38,767 nucleotides of DNA from Streptomyces sp. NRRL B-24085 (GTDB lineage: Bacteria; Actinomycetota; Actinomycetes; Streptomycetales; Streptomycetaceae): assembly GCF_001282115.1 (NCBI RefSeq), contig NZ_LJBR01000257.1, positions 1 through 38,767 on the forward strand. Reading direction: 5' to 3'. Positions 31,104-38,666 of the stretch are shown in pieces. Under the pieces are notes generated by a model. The model worked only from the letters and a program-made list of their open reading frames with translations. It was not told the origin of the DNA and searched no databases. The position numbers and the translations under genes were made by a program. The number at the start of each line of letters is the position of its first letter. Within the stretch, counting starts at the first letter, position 1.

Positions 31104-32297
31104 GTGTTCCACACCGACTTCCCGTCCTCCGACGTCACCCGCCGTGACACGGCCTCGGGCCGCGTGCTGAACGTGGCGATCGTTCTCGGCACCAGGCCCG
31201 AGGCCGTCAAACTCGCCCCGGTCTTCCGGGCCATGCAGTCGTCCTCGCTGTTCTCACCCGTGCTCGTCAACACGGGGCAGCACCGGGAGATGCTGGAGGC
31301 GCTGCTCGGACGACTGCGGCTCACGGCGACCCATGACCTCTCCGTGATGCGTCCTTGCCAGCAGTTGTCCTCTCTCACCGCCCGCCTGGTGGGCGGGTTG
31401 GGCGATGTCCTCCGCGCGGCGCGACCGGATCTTCTCGTGGTGCAGGGTGACACGAGCAGCACGCTGTGCGGTGCCCTGGCGGCGTTCTACGAGCACATCC
31501 CGGTGGCCCATGTGGAAGCGGGGCTGCGCAGCGGTGTGATCGACGACCCCTTCCCCGAGGAGATGAATCGGCGGCTGGTGACCCGGATGACACGCTGGCA
31601 CTTCGCGCCGACACCAGGGGCCGCCGCGGCTCTGGCGGCGGAGGCCGTTCCCGCCGAACAGGTCGTCGTCACCGGGAACACGGTCATCGACAACCTGCTC
31701 TGGGCCCGTGAGCGCGCGACGGGCAGATCGGCCTTCCGCACACACGGACGGGGGGTGATCGTGACCCTGCACCGGCGGGAGAACCAGGGCGGCACGATGC
31801 GCGCCCTCGCTTCCGCACTGCTGCGACTGGCCGAGCGCCGGGACGTCGAACTCCTGGTGCCCGTCCACAAGAGCCCGGCCGTCCGCGATGCCCTCCTGCC
31901 GGTCCTCTCCGGATGCCCACGGATCACGCTGACGGAGCCGTTGGACTACTTCGACTTCATCTCGACCCTCGACGACTGCGAGCTCGTGCTCACCGACTCC
32001 GGAGGCGTTCAGGAAGAGGCACCGAGCTTCGACAAACCGGTTCTGGTCCTGCGCAACACGACCGAACGGCCGGAGGTGGTCCGGGCCGGGGCCGCGAGAC
32101 TCATCGGGACGGACCCTCTTGCGGTCCAGGCCGCGGTCACTTCCCTGCTGGACGACCGCACGCAGTACGACCGCATGGCGGAAGCGAGCAATCCGTTCGG
32201 CGACGGTCACGCGTCCGCCCGCATTCTCCGGCGCCTGGCCGAAGACTTCGGACTGGACATGAATCCGACGCCGACCCCGAGGATCGTCGCAGCGTGA
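31104..32297 (+). CDS. wecB: UDP-N-acetylglucosamine 2-epimerase (non-hydrolysing, WecB type)
   Basis: 397 residues. GTRPEAVKLAP (29-39), QGDTSST (114-120), HVEAGLRSG (136-144), FPEEMNRRL (150-158), VTLHRREN and LTDSGGVQEEAP are the family's conserved blocks; D116, E138, E152 or E153 and the LHRREN His fit the catalytic set. It interconverts UDP-GlcNAc and UDP-ManNAc. I used the GTG at 31104, 18 bases after the synthase stop. A GTG at 31164 (VLNVAIVLGTRPE) would match the family N-terminus better, and neither has a clear ribosome site. Confidence 0.93.
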   Translation: MFHTDFPSSDVTRRDTASGRVLNVAIVLGTRPEAVKLAPVFRAMQSSSLFSPVLVNTGQHREMLEALLGRLRLTATHDLSVMRPCQQLSSLTARLVGGLGDVLRAARPDLLVVQGDTSSTLCGALAAFYEHIPVAHVEAGLRSGVIDDPFPEEMNRRLVTRMTRWHFAPTPGAAAALAAEAVPAEQVVVTGNTVIDNLLWARERATGRSAFRTHGRGVIVTLHRRENQGGTMRALASALLRLAERRDVELLVPVHKSPAVRDALLPVLSGCPRITLTEPLDYFDFISTLDDCELVLTDSGGVQEEAPSFDKPVLVLRNTTERPEVVRAGAARLIGTDPLAVQAAVTSLLDDRTQYDRMAEASNPFGDGHASARILRRLAEDFGLDMNPTPTPRIVAA

Positions 32298-32968
32298 GGG
32301 CCGTGCGAACACGATGGGTGGAGCGTACGACCGTCCTGCTCGTCCTCGCGGTCCTCCTGCCCTCGTGCGAAACCCGTCCGGTGGAGCGGGTACGCGAGGT
32401 GGAGTGGTCGGAAGGCAGTGTGCACGGCCGCTGGCGAACCCAGTACAACGGCGCCGGTTCCGTCACGGCACGGGGGGACAGCGTGATTCTCGCTCCGCTC
32501 CCGGCCCGGCACGAGGACGAGACGCACGCCGCTCTGGTCCTCTCGACAGCTTCCTACAGCGACTTCACGTACCGCTTGACCATGCGCACCCGGGCACAGG
32601 TGCGCCGGTCCGGGCCGAACCCCTGGGAGACCGCCTGGGCGGTGTGGCACTACCGCGACGACTCGCACTTCTACTACTTCACCCTCAAGACCAATGGCTG
32701 GGAGTTGGGCAAGGTGGCCCCCGAATGCGCCGAGACGCAGTGTTTCCTCGCCACCGGGGACGGCACCCCCCACCCGGTCGACTCCTGGCACCGGATCGAG
32801 GTGCGCCAGACCGGCCCCACGATGACCATCGAGGTGGACTCCGAGCCGTTGACCACGTACACCGACCGTCACGGTCCGTACACCAACGGCTCCGTCGGCC
32901 TCTACACGGAGGACGCCGTCGCCGAGTTCAAGGACATCGTCATCGAGGAGGCAGGGAGTGGCGAATGA
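32294..32968 (+). CDS. Putative lipoprotein with concanavalin-A-like (glucanase/DUF1080-type) domain
   Basis: 224 residues from a GTG that overlaps the wecB stop as GTGA. The N-terminus has Arg residues, a hydrophobic core and LLPSC; Cys25 could be lipidated, though Pro at -2 is atypical. The rest is a beta-sandwich: YSDFTYRLTMRTRAQV, WAVWHYRDDSHFYYFTLKTNGWELGKV, SWHRIEVRQTGPTMTIEVD and GSVGLYTEDAVAEFKDIVI. This is the layout of sugar-binding or glycoside-hydrolase ConA-like domains. No catalytic ExDxxE motif is seen, so binding seems likelier than hydrolysis. It may hold the polymer at the cell surface. Confidence 0.8.
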   Translation: MRAVRTRWVERTTVLLVLAVLLPSCETRPVERVREVEWSEGSVHGRWRTQYNGAGSVTARGDSVILAPLPARHEDETHAALVLSTASYSDFTYRLTMRTRAQVRRSGPNPWETAWAVWHYRDDSHFYYFTLKTNGWELGKVAPECAETQCFLATGDGTPHPVDSWHRIEVRQTGPTMTIEVDSEPLTTYTDRHGPYTNGSVGLYTEDAVAEFKDIVIEEAGSGE

Positions 32969-33665
32969 CTCGGGGGCAGCCCCGGCCCGGCGCGCGAGTG
33001 ACCGCGGGCGGCACGGCAGGCTCAGCCGGGAGCGGGTGCTGTCGGCCGCCCTGGAGCTGGTCGACCTCGAAGGTCTCTCCGCGTTGAGCATGCGTCGTCT
33101 GGGCGCCGAGCTCGGCGTCGAGGCGATGGCGCTGTACCGGTACGCGGCCAGTAAGGAAGAACTCCTGGACGGCCTGGTCGAGGCTCTTTTCCTCCAACTG
33201 GAGGAACGCCTGGAGGCCGAGTCCGGCGGCGGTGACTGGCGCGCGGGAGTCCATCGTGTCGCGCGGGCGATGTACGACGTCTGTCTCGCCCACCCCCGGG
33301 CCGTCCCGCTCCTCACCACCCGCATGCTCGCGGTGCCGCTGGCCCGCCGACCGCTCGCGGTGCTGAAGGGCCACGAGCGGGTGCTCGCGCTGCTCAGGGA
33401 CGGCGGGCTGGACGACGGTCGTGTCGTCGCCGTCTTCCAGGCCGTCACCGCCTGGCTGCTCGGTTACGTGTCCGTCGAACTCCGTCCGATGGTCGACAAC
33501 CCCGACGAGTCGGAGCCGGCGTTCCGTCTGGGGCTGCATCGGATGCCGCCGCAGGAGCTGCCCGTTCTCCGGGAGATCGCCCCCGCGCTCGCCGGGCGCG
33601 GGGGGCCGGAGGGGCTGGCGGCGGGGCTGGACGCCCTCCTCGACCGGTTCGCCGGCGAGGGCTGA
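32958..33665 (+). CDS. TetR-family regulator (TetR_C domain)
   Basis: 235 residues from a GTG at 32958, overlapping the lipoprotein gene by 11 bases with GGAGG six bases upstream. The helix-turn-helix lies at about 22-70 (LSRERVLSAALELVDLEGLSALSMRRLGAELGVEAMALYRYAASKEELLDGL, shown here only to mark its span). A TetR_C-like ligand domain follows. It is the last gene of the polysaccharide locus and is translationally linked to it, so it is the obvious candidate to bind the 25-bp motifs. The link is inferred. Confidence 0.9.
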   Translation: MANDSGAAPARRASDRGRHGRLSRERVLSAALELVDLEGLSALSMRRLGAELGVEAMALYRYAASKEELLDGLVEALFLQLEERLEAESGGGDWRAGVHRVARAMYDVCLAHPRAVPLLTTRMLAVPLARRPLAVLKGHERVLALLRDGGLDDGRVVAVFQAVTAWLLGYVSVELRPMVDNPDESEPAFRLGLHRMPPQELPVLREIAPALAGRGGPEGLAAGLDALLDRFAGEG

Positions 33666-33683
33666 TCCGGTGGTTGGACAGGC

Positions 33684-34667
33684 TCAGTGGACCCCGTCCA
33701 ACCGTGCCCGCTGCTCCCCCGTCAGCTCCAGGTCCACCGCCTCCAGGTTCTCCTCCAACTGCGCCAGGGACGAGACGCCCGCGAGCGGGACGATCGGGAG
33801 GTCGGAGCCGATCTGCCAGGAGAGGACCACCTGGTTGACGGTGGCGCCCGTTTCCTTCGCCACCTCGGTCAGGGCCTTCAGGCGGGCCGGCGTGCCCGGG
33901 TGGTCGAAGTCGGCCGGGAGGCGGTCCGGGTGGGTGTAGGCGCCCTTCAGGAGGGGCGAGTACGCGACCAGGGTCAGGGCGGGCTCCGCGCGCAGGTAGC
34001 TCAGCAGGTCCGGGCCCGCGTGGCCGAGGCTGCCGTCGGGGAAGAGGGGTTCCGGGACGTCGGTGCGGGGGCGCAGATGGCTGTGGGCGTACTGGAGGAC
34101 CTCGTACGCGGGCAGGCCGGCCGCCGCCGCGAGGGCGCGGGCCCGCTCCACCCGCCACACCGCGTGGTTACTCACGCCCAGCAGCCCCACCGTGCCCTCG
34201 GCGACCAGCTCGGCGAAGCCCTCCACCGTCTCCTGGAGCGGGACCCTGTGGTCCTCTATGTGCGCGTAGAGCAGGTCCAGCTTGGCCACGCCGAGGCGTT
34301 CCCGGCTGCGTTCCGCCGACTCCCGGATCACCTTGGCCGACAGGCCCTCCGCGTTGTCGACGTAACTGGTGCCGGGGGCCAGGGGGCGGGCGCCGAGCTT
34401 GGTGGCGATGACGACCTCGTCGCCGATGCCGCGGCTGCGCCGCCACCGGCCGAGCAGTTCCTCGCTCTGGCCGCCCTGGCCGCCGTCCTCCCAGAAGGCG
34501 TAGTTGTCGGACGTGTCGATGAAGTTGCCACCGGCCTCGACATAGCGGTCGAGTACGGCGAAGGCGGTCTCCTCGTCGGTCCGTGACCCGAACAGCATCG
34601 CGCCGAGCGCGAGGACGCTGACCTCCCGGCGGTTCGCCGGGTCGGTGCCGATGGTGCGGTATCGCAT
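33684..34667 (-). CDS. Aldo/keto reductase
   Basis: 327 residues forming a TIM barrel. The AKR tetrad is visible: Asp and Tyr in FIDTSDNYAFW, Lys in VVIATKLG and His in LLYAHIEDH. C-terminal LPIVPLAGVSSLAQLEENLEAV is the NADPH-binding end. It reduces aldehydes or ketones, probably in detoxification. GGAGGAAAT lies before the ATG at 34667. A promoter with a 19-base spacer of MerR type lies upstream (34712-34742), suggesting induction by a reactive or hydrophobic compound. It is convergent with the TetR gene. Confidence 0.92.
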   Translation of the reverse strand: MRYRTIGTDPANRREVSVLALGAMLFGSRTDEETAFAVLDRYVEAGGNFIDTSDNYAFWEDGGQGGQSEELLGRWRRSRGIGDEVVIATKLGARPLAPGTSYVDNAEGLSAKVIRESAERSRERLGVAKLDLLYAHIEDHRVPLQETVEGFAELVAEGTVGLLGVSNHAVWRVERARALAAAAGLPAYEVLQYAHSHLRPRTDVPEPLFPDGSLGHAGPDLLSYLRAEPALTLVAYSPLLKGAYTHPDRLPADFDHPGTPARLKALTEVAKETGATVNQVVLSWQIGSDLPIVPLAGVSSLAQLEENLEAVDLELTGEQRARLDGVH

Positions 34668-34711
34668 GGTGATTTCCTCCCGTGTGTGCCCCGAGGACGG
34701 GTGCACACGGG

Positions 34712-34742
34712 AGTCTTCATGCTGGAGCGCACTTCAAGTCAA
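34712..34742 (-). promoter_or_regulatory. MerR-type promoter of the aldo/keto reductase gene
   Basis: On the minus strand the -35 TTGACT (34742-34737) and the -10 AAGACT (34717-34712) are 19 bases apart, too far for normal use but the hallmark of MerR-activated promoters. The spacer contains the dyad TGAAGTGCGCTCCA (34736-34723; 10 of 14 positions symmetric), close to known actinobacterial MerR sites. An inverted repeat CCCGTGTG/CACACGGG lies just downstream at 34679-34711. No merR gene is in the window. Confidence 0.6.
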
Positions 34743-34754
34743 GGACTCACGCGC

Positions 34755-35417
34755 TCACTTGGCGAACGGGCCCTCCAGCGCCGCCCACTGGAGCAGCATG
34801 ATGGTCTTGGCGTCGGCGATCTCCCCGGTACGGATCATCTCCAGGGCCCTGCGGAAGGGCAGTTCGAGGATCTCGATGTCCTCGCCCTCCTCGTCGAGAC
34901 CGCCTCCCGCGTGAGTACGGGTCGACGCGGTGTACTCGGCGGCGTAGAAACTGACGCGCTCGGTGACCGAACCGGGGCTCATGTAGACGTCGAAGACGTG
35001 CTGGACCTCGCCGATGGTGTGCCCGGTCTCCTCGACCACCTCACGCCGGACCGCGATCTCGGGGTGCTCGTCCTCGTCGTCGAGCAGACCGCCGGGGGTC
35101 TCGATCAGCAGTCCGTCGGGGTGTCCGTTGACGTACACCGGGAAGCGGAACTGGCGGGTGAGCAGGACGGTTTCGCGTTCCGCGTCGTACAGCAGCATGG
35201 TCGCGCCGTTGCCGCGGTCGTGGGTCTCGCGCTGCTGGGTGCTCCAGGTGCCGTCGGCGCGCTGGAGGTCGAAGGTGGTGGCCCGCTCGACGTACCAGTG
35301 GCTGGACAGCAGTTTCACCTCCCGGACCCTGACACGCGGGTTGCCGGTCAGGTCCAGGCCGGTGCGGTCGAGTCCGGTGCGGCCGCGGCGGTCGGGGATG
35401 TCGACGCCCTCGGTCAT
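34755..35417 (-). CDS. Nudix hydrolase, GDP-mannose/ADP-ribose pyrophosphatase-like (NudK/AdpP type)
   Basis: 220 residues. The Nudix box GGLLDDEDEHPEIAVRREVVEETGH carries REVVEETG intact and one extra residue before the first Glu (described by its parts: GGLLDDEDE, then REVVEETGH). LLTRQFRFPVYVNG, VYMSPGSVTERVSFYAAEY, GGGLDEEGEDIEILEL and GEIADAKTIMLLQWA match NudK. It hydrolyses nucleoside diphosphate sugars with Mg2+, in the cytoplasm. The ATG at 35417 overlaps the stop of a 32-codon frame as ATGA. No independent ribosome site is seen. Confidence 0.9.
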   Translation of the reverse strand: MTEGVDIPDRRGRTGLDRTGLDLTGNPRVRVREVKLLSSHWYVERATTFDLQRADGTWSTQQRETHDRGNGATMLLYDAERETVLLTRQFRFPVYVNGHPDGLLIETPGGLLDDEDEHPEIAVRREVVEETGHTIGEVQHVFDVYMSPGSVTERVSFYAAEYTASTRTHAGGGLDEEGEDIEILELPFRRALEMIRTGEIADAKTIMLLQWAALEGPFAK

Positions 35418-35512
35418 CGGACACCCGGCGTCCGGGAGGCGGAGCGGAAGGAACGAGAGGAGCGAGAGGAACGGGAGGAGCGGTGGGAGCGGTCTTGGTG
35501 CGAGTTGGTCAT
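35414..35512 (-). CDS. Possible 32-residue Ser/Arg-rich leader peptide coupled to the Nudix gene
   Basis: ATG at 35512 opens a frame MTNSHQDRSHRSSRSSRSS (then RSFRSASRTPGVR) whose stop overlaps the Nudix ATG. The repeat comes from tandem TCC/CGC-type codons, and the DNA at 35445-35490 is a purine-rich imperfect repeat. The Nudix gene has no ribosome site of its own, so translation may depend on this frame. It could equally be the chance reading of low-complexity DNA. Confidence 0.35.
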   Translation of the reverse strand: MTNSHQDRSHRSSRSSRSSRSFRSASRTPGVR

Positions 35513-35602
35513 GACCGCTTCTACCATTCCGGGCCGGCCGGAGTCGCGCACGGCGCCCCTTCCGCGGGTGCCGCCGACGCCGTCCGCAGCGGCCGGAACG
35601 CG

Positions 35603-35637
35603 AAAAGGGCCCTCCAGGCTCTCGCCTGCGAAGACCC
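35603..35637 (-). terminator. Intrinsic terminator of tRNA-Pro
   Basis: Read leftward, GGGTCTTC-G-CAGGC, a GAGA loop and GCCTG-GAGG-GCCC form a stem of about 13 pairs (one wobble, one bulged G). A run TTTT (35606-35603) follows directly. It begins 10 bases after the tRNA 3' end. Confidence 0.72.
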
Positions 35638-35646
35638 TCCGCACCG

Positions 35647-35720
<74 letters not shown>

Positions 35721-35821
35721 GTGCGCTGCCCCGCGATGACCGCGGGAACGCGCGCGTACAGAACTTTACCCCACGTCGGGGCCCGGGCCGAAGCCGGCAC
35801 CGGGCGCGGGACAATCGACGT

Positions 35822-36340
35822 ATGGCCAGTACATCCTCAGGACGGCAGACGGGCGGGCGGGACCGGGACGGCGAGGGGCGGGCACGCAACGCCCGGCCTC
35901 GGGACGGGCTCGGCCGGCCGCTTCCGTACGGCGCGGACGGCGTCGCCCGGCAGCCGGAGGGCGTGGTCCGCACCCCTCCGGAGACCGTGGCCGAGGCGCA
36001 GGAACTCCTGGACGCGGGGCGACCGTTCCATGCCCACGAGGTCTTCGAGGACGCCTGGAAGTCCGGTCCCGACGAGGAACGGGCCCTGTGGCGCGGCCTC
36101 GCCCAGCTCGCGGTCGGCCTGACCCACGCGGCCCGCGGCAACGTCACGGGCGGCGCCAGACTGCTGCGCCGGGGCGCCGGGGCGGTGGAGGAGTGGTCCG
36201 CGTCGGGCAGCGGGCAGGAGCGGCCGTACGGGATGGATCTGACCGGGCTCGTCGAGTGGGCACGTGGGCTGGCGCGAGACGTGGAGGGGAGCGGCTCGGC
36301 GGTGGACGCGCGGAGGTGCAGTCCCCGGCTGCGGGGGTGA
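35822..36340 (+). CDS. DUF309-domain protein
   Basis: 172 residues. The first 55 are charged and probably disordered (Arg/Gly-rich). From about 60 comes a helical DUF309 domain with the signature GRPFHAHEVFEDAWKSG, then LWRGLAQLAVGLTHAARGN. His and Glu in HAHEVFE may bind a metal, but the function of the family is unknown. No ribosome site precedes the ATG. A GACAAT box ends seven bases upstream, so a leaderless mRNA is possible. It is divergent from the tRNA gene. Confidence 0.85.
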   Translation: MASTSSGRQTGGRDRDGEGRARNARPRDGLGRPLPYGADGVARQPEGVVRTPPETVAEAQELLDAGRPFHAHEVFEDAWKSGPDEERALWRGLAQLAVGLTHAARGNVTGGARLLRRGAGAVEEWSASGSGQERPYGMDLTGLVEWARGLARDVEGSGSAVDARRCSPRLRG

Positions 36341-36487
36341 GGCCCCGAGCGCACGGCCGCTGATCCGGCCCGGCACCCGGCCTCCGCCTCGCTCTCCAGC
36401 GCCCCGGGCACCGGTCCGGCACCCGCCCCCGCGCCCCGAACCGGACGCGGTGCCGTCGCTGTCAGTGGCGTGGGGCAGACTCGGGGT

Positions 36488-37261
36488 GTGCGAAAGATTC
36501 ATGTCATCGGTATCGGCGCGGGCGACCCCGAGCAGCTCACCCTCCAGGCGGTCAGGGCGCTGCGGAGCACGGACGTGTTCTTCGTCCTGGACAAGGGCGA
36601 GGTGAAGGGCGATCTCACGCGACTGCGCCGGGACATGCTGGACGCGCACGTACCGGAGGGGTCGTACCGGGTGGTGGAGGCCCGGGACCCGGAGCGGGAC
36701 CGTGCCGCGGGCGGCTCTGCCTACTCCCCCGCCGTCGGTGACTGGCGCAGTGCCCGTGCCGACATCTACGAGCGGCTGATCGCCGAGGAGCTGGGCGAGG
36801 AGGAGAGCGGCGCGTTCCTGGTGTGGGGGGATCCGGCGCTGTACGACAGCACGCTCGGCATCCTGGAGGAGATCCTGGAGCGGGGCTCGGTGTCCTTCGA
36901 GTACGACGTCGTGCCCGGCATCAGCAGTGTGTCGGCGCTGGTGGCCCGGCATCGCACCGGGCTGAACCGGGTCGCGCGGCCCGTCCAGATCACCACCGGG
37001 CGGCGCCTGGCCGAGGGGTTCCCGGACGGGGTGGACGACGTGGTCGTGATGCTCGACGCCCACCAGGCCTTCCGCGCGTACGCCGACCAGGACATCGACA
37101 TCTACTGGGGTGCCTACATCGGCACGCCGGACGAGATCCTCGCCTCCGGTCCGATCGCCGAGGCCGCGCCCCGGATCGAGCGGCTGCGTGCCGAGGCGCG
37201 GGAGCGCAAGGGCTGGATCATGGACACGTACCTGCTGCGCCGCCGGCCGAAGGAGCGGTAG
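36488..37261 (+). CDS. cobF: Precorrin-6A synthase (deacetylating)
   Basis: 257 residues from a GTG at 36488. It begins with IHVIGIGAGDPEQLTLQAVRAL, the SAM-methyltransferase start of the corrin/tetrapyrrole methylase family. It continues with FLVWGDPALYDSTLGILEEIL and VVPGISSVSALVARHRTGLNRVARPVQITTGRRL, features of CobF. In aerobic B12 synthesis it methylates C-1 of precorrin-5 and releases acetate. Its natural successor, precorrin-6A reductase, is encoded 660 bases on, on the other strand. A CAGACT box ends seven bases before the GTG and no ribosome site is seen, so the mRNA may be leaderless. Confidence 0.92.
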   Translation: MRKIHVIGIGAGDPEQLTLQAVRALRSTDVFFVLDKGEVKGDLTRLRRDMLDAHVPEGSYRVVEARDPERDRAAGGSAYSPAVGDWRSARADIYERLIAEELGEEESGAFLVWGDPALYDSTLGILEEILERGSVSFEYDVVPGISSVSALVARHRTGLNRVARPVQITTGRRLAEGFPDGVDDVVVMLDAHQAFRAYADQDIDIYWGAYIGTPDEILASGPIAEAAPRIERLRAEARERKGWIMDTYLLRRRPKER

Positions 37262-37510
37262 GCACCGCGGCGAGGGCAGGCACCCTGGCGGAACCGGCGG
37301 ACCGTCCCGCATTCAGGGATGGATCACCGGCAGCGGTACCGCGGCCGCCCGTCGGACACGGACCCGCGGGCCGCGGTCGACACGATCGCCGAGCGGCTCC
37401 TCGTGGCAGACCTCGGCAACGGACTGCCGCAGCGGTCGCCGGGTCGGCCAGCGGCGCCGCCGCTGAAAAACCGTGTGCCGGGCTGGACGGGCGGGCACCA
37501 TACTCGGGGC

Positions 37511-37933
37511 ATGTCCCCTGCGCCCGTGCGCTTCTACGACCCCGGTTCGACTGCCTGCCACTTCAGCGACTCTGTGCTCGTGCGCTGCCCGCGCTGCGAC
37601 GGCGTCGCCCGCTTCGAGCGGAGGACGCCCCCGGAACCCCGCGTGATCTGCCGCTCGTGCGGCCTGTGCGGGCCGGTCGCCAGGTGCGGCCCGCCCGCCC
37701 TGTGGTTGCGCGCCGGGACCAGGCACGGCGAGCTGTGGGCGTACAACCTCGCCCATCTGGACCTGATCAGACGGTTCGTGGCCGCCTCCCTGCGGGAGCG
37801 GGCACCGTGGTACGAGCACGGCCGGAAGATGACCTGCGTCGCCAGGCTGCCCGCCTGGGTCAAACGTGCCAGGAACCGTGACGAGGTGCTCCGTGTGATC
37901 GACCGCATGCGGGACTCCGTCAGGCCCGGTTGA
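37511..37933 (+). CDS. Small zinc-ribbon protein, function unknown
   Basis: 140 residues from the ATG at 37511. CxxC pairs at C26/C29 (VRCPRCDG) and C47/C50 (ICRSCGLCG) form a probable zinc ribbon. A Trp/Tyr/Arg-rich second half follows (HGELWAYNLAHLDLIRRFVAASLRERAPWYEHGRKM) that looks like a compact helical domain. The frame is open back to 37319, but that part is proline- and arginine-rich without family features. A CATACT box ends seven bases before the ATG, suggesting a leaderless start. Between cobF and this gene (37262-37510) I see nothing else. The end overlaps cobK by 14 bases, convergently. Confidence 0.72.
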   Translation: MSPAPVRFYDPGSTACHFSDSVLVRCPRCDGVARFERRTPPEPRVICRSCGLCGPVARCGPPALWLRAGTRHGELWAYNLAHLDLIRRFVAASLRERAPWYEHGRKMTCVARLPAWVKRARNRDEVLRVIDRMRDSVRPG

Positions 37934-38666
37934 GCTCCAGCCACCTCACGACGCCCGCCACGTCCGGCACCGCCGTCACCCCGTCCGGGAGGGCCGGTCG
38001 GCGTACGACCACCACGGGCAGGGCGAGTTCGCGTGCGGCCGTGAGTTTGGCGGAGGTGGCCGTCCCCCCGCTGTCCTTGGTGACCAGGACGTCGATGCAG
38101 TGGTCGTGGAGGAGCCTCGACTCGTCGGCCGCCGTGAACGGGCCGCGGGCCAGCAGGACTTCGGTGTGCGGGGGCATGGGCGGCTCGGGCAGCTCCACCG
38201 ACCGTACGACGAAGTGCAGTTCGGTGAGGTGGGCGAAGGCGGCGAGCTCCATGCGGCCGGTGGTCAGGAACACCCGTCGGCCGAGGCTCGGCAGCAGCCG
38301 GGCGGCCTCGTCGAGGGAGTCGACGGGATGCCAGCGGTCACCCGGCCCCGGCCGCCAGCCCGGGCGGCGCAGCACCACGGAGGGCACTCCGGTCGCCGCG
38401 GCCGCCCGGCCCGCGTGGGCAGTGATGGCCCGGGCGAAGGGGTGCGTGGCGTCGACCAGTGCGTCGACGTGCTCCTGCCGGAGCCAGTCGGCCAGGCCCT
38501 CCGCCCCGCCGAACCCTCCGATCCGTACCTCCCCCGCGACCGTGCCCGGCCGGGTCACCCGCCCGGCGAGGGAGGTGGTGACGCGCACTCCCGGCCGTGC
38601 AGCGAGGGCGGCTGCCAGTTCACGGGCCTCGGTGGTGCCGCCGAGGATCAGGATGTGCGGGGACAT
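37920..38666 (-). CDS. cobK: Precorrin-6A reductase
   Basis: 248 residues, the usual CobK/CbiJ length. N-terminal HILILGGTTEARELAAAL is the family start and Rossmann loop. It continues with LVDATHPFARAITAHAGRAAAATGVP, RRVFLTTGRMELAAFA and C-terminal VLVTKDSGGTATSAKLTAARELALPVVVVRRP, all diagnostic. It reduces precorrin-6A to precorrin-6B (dihydro form) with NADPH in B12 synthesis, directly after the CobF step. A TACGCT box lies eight bases before the ATG and no ribosome site is visible. Confidence 0.93.
   Translation of the reverse strand: MSPHILILGGTTEARELAAALAARPGVRVTTSLAGRVTRPGTVAGEVRIGGFGGAEGLADWLRQEHVDALVDATHPFARAITAHAGRAAAATGVPSVVLRRPGWRPGPGDRWHPVDSLDEAARLLPSLGRRVFLTTGRMELAAFAHLTELHFVVRSVELPEPPMPPHTEVLLARGPFTAADESRLLHDHCIDVLVTKDSGGTATSAKLTAARELALPVVVVRRPALPDGVTAVPDVAGVVRWLELNRA

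Noticed and set aside
35445..35490. Purine-rich tandem repeat as a CRISPR or mobile-element end
   Set aside because: Units are about 9-12 bases, imperfect and without spacers. Nothing else in the window resembles a CRISPR array, transposase or integrase.
37319..37510. Longer form of the zinc-ribbon protein from 37319
   Set aside because: The added 64 residues are low-complexity Pro/Arg/Gly. The ATG at 37511 coincides with a promoter-like box placed for a leaderless start.
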